Assembly: GCA_018350325.1 (NCBI GenBank)
Contig: JAEVLN010000030.1
Span: 434,001 to 498,000, forward strand
Source of the DNA: Globodera rostochiensis
Lineage: Eukaryota > Nematoda > Chromadorea > Rhabditida > Heteroderidae
Direction of reading: 5' to 3'
DNA: 64,000 nucleotides
The notes below the pieces were generated by a model that saw nothing but the letters and a program-made list of their open reading frames with translations, was not told where the DNA came from and did no database searches. The position numbers and the translations under genes are program-made. Positions 57,001 to 64,000 of the stretch are shown piece after piece; positions within the stretch are counted from its first letter, which is position 1; each line of letters starts with the position of its first letter.

Positions 57001-60000
57001 AATTTGAATTAATGCATCTTCCAAAAAGCCTTTCAACGACCAAAAAGTTTTAAAAAGTTAGCGTTAATTTTTGAAAGAATTACATTTCTGTCTATTTTCT
57101 AAAATGGTTTGCAGAATTTTTGAAATTTCAATTTAAATTAATGCATTTTCCAAAAAGCCTTTCAACGACCAAAAAGTTTTAAAAAGTTAGCGTTAATTTT
57201 TGAAAGAATTTGCATTTCTGTCTATTTTCTAAAATGGTTTGCAGAATTTTTGAAATTTCAATTTGAATTAATGCATTTTCCAAAAAGCCTTTCAACGACC
57301 AAAAAGTTTTAAAAAGTTAGCGTTAATTTTTGAAAGAATTTGCATTTCTGTCTATTTTCTAAAATGGTTTGCAGAATTTTTGAAATTTCAATTTGAATTA
57401 ATGCATTTTCCAAAAAGCCTTTCAACGACCAAAAAGTTTTAAAAAGTTAGCGTTAATTTTTGAAAGAATTTGCATTTCTGTCTATTTTCTAAAATGGTTT
57501 GCAGAATTTTTGAAATTTCAATTTGAATTAATGCATTTTCCAAAAAGCCTTTCAACGACCAAAAAGTTTTAAAAAGTTAGCGTTAATTTTTGAAAGAATT
57601 TGCATTTCTGTCTATTTTCTAAAATGGTTTGCAGAATTTTTGAAATTTCAATTTAAATTAATGCATTTTCCAAAAAGCCTTTCAACGACCAAAAAGTTTT
57701 AAAAAGTTAGCGTTAATTTTTGAAAGAATTTGCTTTTCTGTTCATTTTCTAAAATGGTTTGCAGAATTTTTGAAATTTCAATTTGAATTAATGCATCTTC
57801 CAAAAAGCCTTTAACGACCAAAAAGTTTTAAAAAGTTAGCGTTAATTTTTGAAAGAATTTGCATTTCTGTTCATTTTCTAAAATGGTTTGCAGAATTTTT
57901 GAAAGTTCAATTTGAATTAATGCATTTTCCAAAAAGCCTTTCAAAGACCAAAAAGTTTTAAAAAGTTAGCGTTAATTTTTGAAAGAATTTGCATTTCTGT
58001 TCATTTTCTAAAATGGTTTGCAGAATTTTTGAAATTTCAATTTGAATTAATGCATTTTCCAAAAAGCCTTTCAACGACCAAAAAGTTTTAAAAAGTTAGC
58101 GTTAATTTTTGAAAGAATTTGCATTTCTGTTCACTTTCTAAAATGGTTTGCAGAATTTTGAAATTTCAATTTGAATTAATGCATTTTCCAAAAAGCCTTT
58201 CAAAGACCAAAAAGTTTTAAAAAGTTAGCGTTAATTTTGAAAGAATTTGCATTTCTGTCTATTTTCTAAAATGGTTTGCAGAATTTTTGAAATTTCAATT
58301 TGAATTAATGCATTTTCCAAAAAGCCTTTCAACGACCAAAAAGTTTTAAAAAGTTAGCGTTAATTTTTGAAAGAATTTGCATTTCTGTCTATTTTCTATT
58401 TGAAATTTCAATTTGAATTAATGCATTTTCCAAAAAGCCTTTCAACGACCAAAAAGTTTTAAAAAGTTAGCGTTAATTTTTGAAAGAATTTGCATTTCTG
58501 TTCATTTTCTAAAATGGTTTGCAGAATTTTTGAAATTTCAATTTGAATTAATGCATTTTCCAAAAAGCCTTTCAACGACCAAAAAGTTTTAAAAAGTTAG
58601 CGTTAATTTTTGAAAGAATTTGCATTTCTGTTCATTTTCTAAAATGGTTTGCAGAATTTTTGAAATTTCAATTTGAATTAATGCATTTTCCAAAAAGCCT
58701 TTCAACGACCAAAAAGTTTTAAAAAGTTAGCGTTAATTTTTGAAAGAATTTGCATTTCTGTCTATTTTCTAAAATGGTTTGCAGAATTTTTGAAAGTTCA
58801 ATTTGAATTAATGCATTTTCCAAAAAGCCTTTCAAAGACCAAAAAGTTTTAAAAAGTTAGCGTTAATTTTTGAAAGAATTTGCATTTCTGTTCCTTTTCT
58901 AAAATGGTTTGCAGAATTTTTGAAATTTCAATTTGAATTAATGCATTTTCCAAAAAGCCTTTCAACGACCAAAAAGTTTTAAAAAGTTAGTGTTAATTTT
59001 TGAAAGAATTTGCATTTCTGTCTATTTTCTGAAATGGTTTGCAGAATTTTTGAATGTTCAATTTGAATTAATGCATTTTCCAAAAAGCCTTTCAACGACC
59101 AAAAAGTTTTAAAAAGTTAGCGTTAATTTTTGAAAGAATTTGCATTTCTGTTCATTTTCTAAAATGGTTTGCAGAATTTTTGAAATTTCAATTTGAATTA
59201 ATTGTTAATTTTTGAAAGAATTTGCATTTCTGTCTATTTTCTAAAATGGTTTGCAGAATTTTTGAAATTTCAATTTGAATTAATGCATTTTCCAAAAAGC
59301 CTTTCAAAGACCAAAAAGTTTTAAAAAGTTAGTGTTAATTTTTGAAAGAATTTGCATTTCTGTTCCTTTTCTAAAATGGTTTGCAGAATTTTTGAAATTT
59401 CAATTTGAATTAATGCATTTTCCAAAAAGCCTTTCAAAGACCAAAAAGTTTTAAAAAGTTAGTGTTAATTTTTGAAAGAATTTGCATTTCTGTTCCTTTT
59501 CTAAAATGGTTTGCAGAATTTTTGAAATTTCAATTTGAATTAATGCATTTTCCAAAAAGCCTTTCAAAGACCAAAAAGTTTTAAAAAGTTAGCGTTAATT
59601 TTTGAAAGAATTTGCATTTCTGTTCATTTTCTAAAATGGTTTGCAGAATTTTTGAAATTTCAATTTGAATTAATGCATTTTCCAAAAAGCCTTTCAAAGA
59701 CCAAAAAGTTTTAAAAAGTTAGCGTTAATTTTTGAAAGAATTTGCATTTCTGTCTATTTTCTAAAATGGTTTGCAGAATTTTTGAAATTTCAATTTGAAT
59801 TAATGCATTTTCCAAAAAGCCTTTCAACGACCAAAAAGTTTTAAAAAGTTAGCGTTAATTTTTGAAAGAATTTGCATTTCTGTCTATTTTCTAAAATGGT
59901 TTGCAGAATTTTTGAAATTTCAATTTGAATTAATGCATTTTCCAAAAAGCCTTTCAACGACCAAAAAGTTTTAAAAAGTTAGCGTTAATTTTTGAAAGAA

Positions 60001-60449
60001 TTTGCATTTCTGTCTATTTTCTATTTGAAATTTCAATTTGAATTAATGCATTTTCCAAAAAGCCTTTCAAAGACCAAAAAGTTTTAAAAAGTTAGCGTTA
60101 ATTTTTGAAAGAATTTGCATTTCTGTCTATTTTCTATTTGAAATTTCAATTTGAATTAATGCATTTTCCAAAAAGCCTTTCAAAGACCAAAAAGTTTTAA
60201 AAAGTTAGCGTTAATTTTTGAAAGAATTTACATTTCTGTTCATTTTCTAAAATGGTTTGCAGAATTTTTGAAATTTCAATTTAAATTACTGCATTTTCCA
60301 AAAAGCCTTTCAACGACCAAAAAGTTTTAAAAAGTTAGCGTTAATTTTTGAAAGAATTTGCATTTCTGTCTATTTTCTAAAATGGTTTGCAGAATTTTTG
60401 AAATTTCAATTTGAATTAATGCATTTTCCAAAAAGCCTTTCAACGACCA
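54095..60449. repeat. 130-bp satellite array, about 49 copies
   Basis: Head-to-tail monomers of about 130 bp (129 where AATTACATTT replaces AATTTGCATTT) run for about 6.35 kb. Each includes AAAATGGTTTGCAGAATTTT, the palindrome TTGAAATTTCAA, AATTAATGCATTTTCC and AAAAAGTTAGCG. Variants at a few fixed positions (TCTATTTTC/TTCCTTTTC/TTCATTTTC, CAACGACC/CAAAGACC, GCATTTT/GCATCTT) define subtypes. Some monomers are truncated (near 58395, 59199, 60016 and 60129). The last monomer breaks at CAACGACCAA into the CT-rich minisatellite. No gene is present. Confidence 0.97.
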
Positions 60450-61214
60450 ACTGTTTCTCTTGGCATTTTCTCTCTTTTTCCCTTTTGAGACTTTTCCCAT
60501 TTGGCACTTTTCCCGCTTGGCATTTTCCCCGCTTTTGCTTTTCCCCCGTGGCATTTCACCTTTTGGCTCTTTTCGTTTTGGCATTTTCATCTTATGGCAC
60601 TTTTCTCTCTGATTTTCCCTTTTGGCTCTTTTTCCGCTTGCACTGTTTCCTCTTGGCATATTCTCTCTTTTTTCCCCTTTTGGCACTGTCCCCTCTTGAC
60701 ATTTTCTCCCTTTTTACCTTTTCCCCTTTAGGCACTTTTCCCTTTTGACACTTTTCCCATTTGGCACTTTTCCCTTTGGCACTTTTCCCGCTTGGCACTG
60801 TTCCCTCTTGACATTTTCTCCCTTTTTACCTTTTCCCCTTTAGACACTTTTCCCTTTTGGCTGTTTTCCCTCTCGGCACTGTTTCTCTTGGCATTTTCTC
60901 TCTTTTTCCCTTTTGACACTTTTCCCATTTGGCACTTTTCCCTTTTGGCACTTTTCCCGCTTGGCATTTTCCCCGCTTTTGCTTTTCCCCGTGGCATTTC
61001 GCCTTTTTGCACTTTTTCCTTTTGGCATTTGCATCTTGTGGCACTTTTCCCTCTTGATTTTCCCTTTTTCCCCTTTTGGCACCGTTCACTCTTGACATTT
61101 TCTTCCTTTTACCTTTTCCCTTTTGGCACTTTTCTCTCTTGGCACTGTTTCCTCTTGGCATTTTCTCTCTTTTTACCTTTTGACTTTTCCCTTTTGGCAC
61201 TGTTCCCTCTTGAC
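60450..61214. repeat. CT-rich minisatellite (GGCACTTTTCCCTTTT type)
   Basis: Degenerate units of about 16-19 bp based on GGCACTTTTCCCTTTT. A longer unit of about 430 bp repeats once: the stretch from TGTTTCTCTTGGCATTTTCT at 60451 recurs near 60884. On the minus strand several frames stay open and encode lysine-rich repeats such as AKREKCQMGKVSKGK; on the plus strand frames are F/L-rich. These are a consequence of the repeat and I do not call a gene. Confidence 0.9.
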
Positions 61215-62247
61215 CAGGGGTGGACAAAAACAAAATTTTTCACTTTCGAAAACAAAAACGAAACGAAAAAATTTTTTTAGGACGAAACCGAAACACGAAA
61301 CGGAAAAATTTTTTTTTTCATTTAAGAAAACGAAACCGAAACGAAAAACAATTTTACGACGAAAACGAAACTCGAAAACGAAAAAATATACGTTTTCGTA
61401 CGAAACGAAACGAAAAAACCGAAAATTTTTTGATAGTGCCAATTTGCCTATTTTTATGGCAAATGCCATAATTTTGCCATATTTAGAATTTTGTGAAAAT
61501 TTTTTATTTTCTGAAAATGAGAATTTCCCGAAAATAGTGCTACTTGATCTTCAAAAATTTAGCGGCGCCTATCGGCAGTGCCGGCCCAACCACCACCTTT
61601 CAAAAAAGCATTTTTTTGATGATTCCTGCCATAGAGTTGACACTTCTGTGGATACGGGGGGAGTCGGCGGTGCCGATAGGCGCCGCCGAGAAATTTTTTT
61701 TTTGATCGGTTTTTTGTTATGAAAATTGATCCAAAAATTCATAATTTTTCTTTGGTTTTGAATGAAAATTAAGAAAAAAGCATACGATTGTGTAAGTTAT
61801 AAAGGAAAGTTCGAAATATTTATTTTTAAAGGTGTAAAACAATTTTAAAACTTATTTAAATTGTTTTTAAGAACAAATTTTTGCATGAAAGATTCAAAAA
61901 GAGAGTCGCAGGTCCGGGGAACCGAACCTGACAAATGATAATCTGAATGAGCTCAACACTAACCACTACACCACCATGTATCATGGTGTCAAACACTAGA
62001 TTACCTCCCATAAAATTAAAATTATCTCCAAAAGTCCATTCTTTCGGGGTGTACTTTTTTTCGATTTTTTCGTAAAATTTTTCATTTTCGAAAACGAACC
62101 CGAACCAAAAAAATATTTTTTCATTTACGAAAACGAAACCGAAACGAAAAAAAATTCTAGGACGAAAACGAAACACGAAAACGAAACCCAAAAAACCCAC
62201 GAAAACACGAAAAACACGAAACCGAAACGAAATTTCGTCCACCCTTG
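61215..62247. mobile_element. hAT-like element family E (GAAAC type)
   Basis: Begins CAGGGGTGGACAAAA and ends TTTCGTCCACCCTTG, a 10-bp imperfect inverted terminus with the CAGGG start common in hAT elements. Both ends contain iterated CGAAAACGAAACCGAAACG, in the same orientation. The interior has an inverted pair of GC-rich modules (61562-61584 and 61664-61690) and a tRNA-like sequence on the minus strand. No 8-bp target duplication is visible; the left flank is minisatellite, which may have rearranged. No transposase was found. Confidence 0.65.
61902..61985 (-). other. tRNA-like sequence inside element E
   Basis: On the minus strand: GGTGGTGTAGTGGTTAGTG (A-box) then GGTTCGGTTCCCC (B-box), about 35 bases apart. 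Stem pairing is incomplete. Together with those in elements B and C this is the fourth tRNA-like sequence inside the hAT-like elements here. Confidence 0.5.
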
Positions 62248-62570
62248 CTCAGAAACAAAATGGCCAACATTTTCTATCGGATGAAATTTTAATTCTATCG
62301 GCCAATTTTTTTTTTCAGCATCTTGAAGATTAAAAAAAAATTTTTTTTAATCACCGCAAAAATCGATGTTTTCAAACCGCTTCAAACTTCACCAAATTTC
62401 GGTTAGAGTAAGCTGAGGATGCTAAAAAATCGGTTAATGAGGGGGTTCGGCCCTCGAGGGCGGGCTTCGGGTGCCGGGAATGGGCGCGTCGGCCTCGGGG
62501 AGCAACGCTATTTGAAAGATTAAAAAAAAATGAATTTGCGATAAAAAGTTGAATTTGAAACAACTTTTAG

Positions 62571-62666
62571 GCATTTATCGCTTCTTCACGGAGAGTACGC
62601 ATGTGCAGCTAAATGTGGTGATAAACGACGATACAAACGGCGCTGGACGGATTGTTCCGATCGCAG
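62571..62666 (+). CDS. Internal exon, unknown protein
   Basis: Flanked by AACTTTTAG and GATCGCAG/GTTTTA. It reads IYRFFTESTHVQLNVVINDD then TNGAGRIVPIA with clean splice borders and ends in phase 1. Composition and residue pattern are convincingly coding; the beta-strand-like alternation suggests an extracellular or luminal domain. I do not recognise the family. The upstream exons are not seen; the 61-62.5 kb region is occupied by a transposon and a GC-rich repeat-like patch (62440-62510). Confidence 0.55.
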
Positions 62667-62736
62667 GTTTTATTACATATTAAAAACAATATTTTGATGA
62701 ATAAAGACTATTTTATAATTAAATTTTACTTTTTAG

Positions 62737-62810
62737 TACTCGTTGATACAGCCAGGCCAAAATCGCTAATCGGCAAAGTCCCGGTCCCGACCAACTCTAC
62801 TTTTGGCTAG
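62737..62810 (+). CDS. Possible last exon joined to the 62571 exon
   Basis: A 70-bp intron (62667-62736, GTTTTATTAC...ACTTTTTAG) would join in frame and add VLVDTARPKSLIGKVPVPTN then STFG and TAG. However, CCGGTCCCGACCAACTCTA at 62781-62799 looks like the right terminus of a TAGAG-type hAT element, so part of this reading may be transposon-derived or the exon may be spurious. Confidence 0.3.
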
Positions 62811-62859
62811 TTTGCCAATGACTATCGTTACGTTTGCATTTACCGTAAACACTCTTGTG

Positions 62860-62875
62860 ATCCCCCATGGGGGAT
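62860..62875. repeat. 16-bp perfect palindrome
   Basis: ATCCCCCATGGGGGAT, followed about 27 bases later by a partial GTGGGGGATTA. It could form a cruciform or be a protein site; nothing else supports a role. Confidence 0.5.
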
Positions 62876-63044
62876 TAATTTTCAACCTACTCAGAGAGTG
62901 GGGGATTATTAGAGAAAAAAATGCTCATTTTCGTAACTTTTAGACAAAAAGAGAACAATTTTTCAAGATTTTCTTTATTTTAGCATTCCTCACCGGGGAG
63001 GGCAACCCCTCGCCCACCAAAATTTGAAGAAAAATTTGCCGGAC

Positions 63045-63134
63045 CTTAAAATAGTGCGGGTCCTGCTCCCACGACTTCACATTTCGGATCATCCGCTGCT
63101 CTTCCACGTCATATTTGAATATGTTGTCTATGTT
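63045..63134 (-). CDS. COPS5: COP9 signalosome subunit 5 (CSN5/Jab1), N-terminal exon
   Basis: On the minus strand, between AAAGTTACAG and TTTAAG/GTCCGG, 30 codons read NIDNIFKYDVEEQRMIRNVK then SWEQDPHYFK. Known CSN5 proteins have at this place IDEIxKYD...KPWxxDPHYFK directly before the MPN domain, so the match in order and spacing is clear. CSN5 is the JAMM metallo-isopeptidase of the COP9 signalosome and removes NEDD8 from cullins. The MPN/JAMM exons should lie at lower coordinates but were not found in the window. Upstream, AAAGCG/GTGAGT at 63989-64000 on the same strand is a good donor and may end the preceding exon. Confidence 0.8.
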
Positions 63135-63994
63135 CTGTAACTTTAAAAATCGCTAAAATTTTTCAAAAATCTTAGATGTTGAAATCATAGATTAGATGAT
63201 GCATATGATAAAATCTGATATCATATTCGAGATCAGCGTCCTCGATAACCCCCGCAGAGGATCAAGTTTATCTAGAATGGAATTCACAAGACTTTTATGT
63301 TATTAAAATTAAAGAATTTAACCGAATTCAAGGACTTTTTTTGGGTCTGGAATTACGGTTCCCGGACTCTCTGGCAAAAATCAGGAAAATTGCACAAAAA
63401 TTGCAGTTTTTGAGTCATTATGGGGGGGGGGAGAATGTTGCATTTCTGATGGATTTTATTAATAAAAATGGTCCAAACATTGCATCGCGGAGGAGCAAAA
63501 AATGATCAAACAAAAATTTAGAAGAATCGTTTTTTTGAGATTTAAAATTTCCCGGAAATTATTTTTCCAACATTTTTTCCAAATTCCACTTAATTCTGAA
63601 GGGGGAAGAAGGGAGCCACAAGAAGTATGTCTGTGCTAAATTCACCTAACAACTACCTAATTGTAAGCGGTTAGCCTGCTGTGTTTACAATTTTTCAAAA
63701 ATCTATAGTGTCCGACCATACACGCTGTCTGCCGCTCGTTAATCACAACACTATTTCTCTATATTCTGCCGCTCTCTTTAACACACAATGAGACACTCTG
63801 TCTGCCCCTTTTTCTTTCGTCCAAAAATAGTAAAAAATAAATTAATTTAATGTTAAAAACGGAATCCGTACAGACCAGCGACACGGTCCACTATTTATTG
63901 CCTTTCATGATACGGATTGCGACTCTATACACGTGTACAGTGTGCATGCGGAGACGGAGCAAGTAGTGGAGCGAGACGGAGGCCGGATACTCAC
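63135..63994 (-). other. Probable CSN5 intron
   Basis: The sequence between the CSN5 exon and the donor-like GTGAGT at the window end shows no other exon I can support. It is less AT-rich than the left part of the window and contains a G homopolymer at 63422-63430. Confidence 0.35.
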
Positions 63995-64000
63995 CGCTTT

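Noticed and set aside
52681..60449. CRISPR-like array
   Set aside because: The 130-bp repeats are contiguous with no unique spacers; this is a satellite, and the context is eukaryotic.
60327..61233. Lysine-rich proteins on the minus strand across the minisatellite
   Set aside because: Several overlapping frames are open at once, following from the purine-rich repeat; there is no start context, splice site or domain.
62440..62515. Gene on the minus strand in the GC-rich patch
   Set aside because: A short frame is open but there is no splice border or family, and the patch looks like part of an unidentified repeat.

Overview
The window looks like nuclear DNA of an animal, probably an AT-rich non-model invertebrate. 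The evidence is short GC-richer coding islands with GT-AG boundaries separated by hundreds of bases of very AT-rich sequence, a caspase-type exon, a COP9 signalosome subunit 5 exon, a 130-bp satellite array and many hAT-like transposons with 8-bp target-site duplications (TSDs). No bacterial or organellar gene organisation is visible. I cannot name the species. Most exon calls rest on open frames, splice-like borders and paralogue comparison only. The recognisable families are COPS5 (minus strand, 63.1 kb), caspase (plus, 19.8 kb), an expansin-like barrel exon (plus, first 140 bases), and, more weakly, a caspase-like exon in a duplicated block, an HEXXH (M41-like) segment and a phytanoyl-CoA-dioxygenase-like N-terminus.

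Layout. 1-4 kb: expansin-like exon with a small hAT-like element (MITE) in the adjoining intron, then T-rich DNA with a few exon candidates. 4-20 kb: mainly A-rich DNA with many 40-120 bp plus-strand exon candidates, ending in the caspase exon. 22-37 kb: a mosaic of diverged direct copies of segments from 4-19 kb in changed order, so the same exon-like islands recur, some intact in one copy and shifted or split in the other. 37.16-43.61 kb and 44.93-52.29 kb: two almost identical copies of one block (U1 and U2), separated by the left part of a hAT-like element; U2 carries an extra 915-bp hAT-like insertion inside a C-terminal exon. 52.7-54.0 kb: an inverted-repeat transposon. 54.1-60.45 kb: about 49 copies of a 130-bp satellite. 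60.45-61.21 kb: a CT-rich minisatellite. 61.2-62.25 kb: another hAT-like element. 62.5-64 kb: coding sequence resumes, with a plus-strand 3' end candidate facing the COPS5 exon.

The most distinctive feature is a set of non-autonomous hAT-like families. Their ends are similar (TAGAG...CCGG, or CAGGG for some) with 8-bp TSDs. Each family's subterminal DNA is built by iterating its own short motif (TCTCGA, GATCCC, CCAAAAC or GAAAC types). Several share an internal module containing a GC-rich perfect hairpin, and three carry tRNA-like sequences with A and B boxes. TSDs and empty paralogous sites in the window allow some insertions and duplications to be ordered in time.
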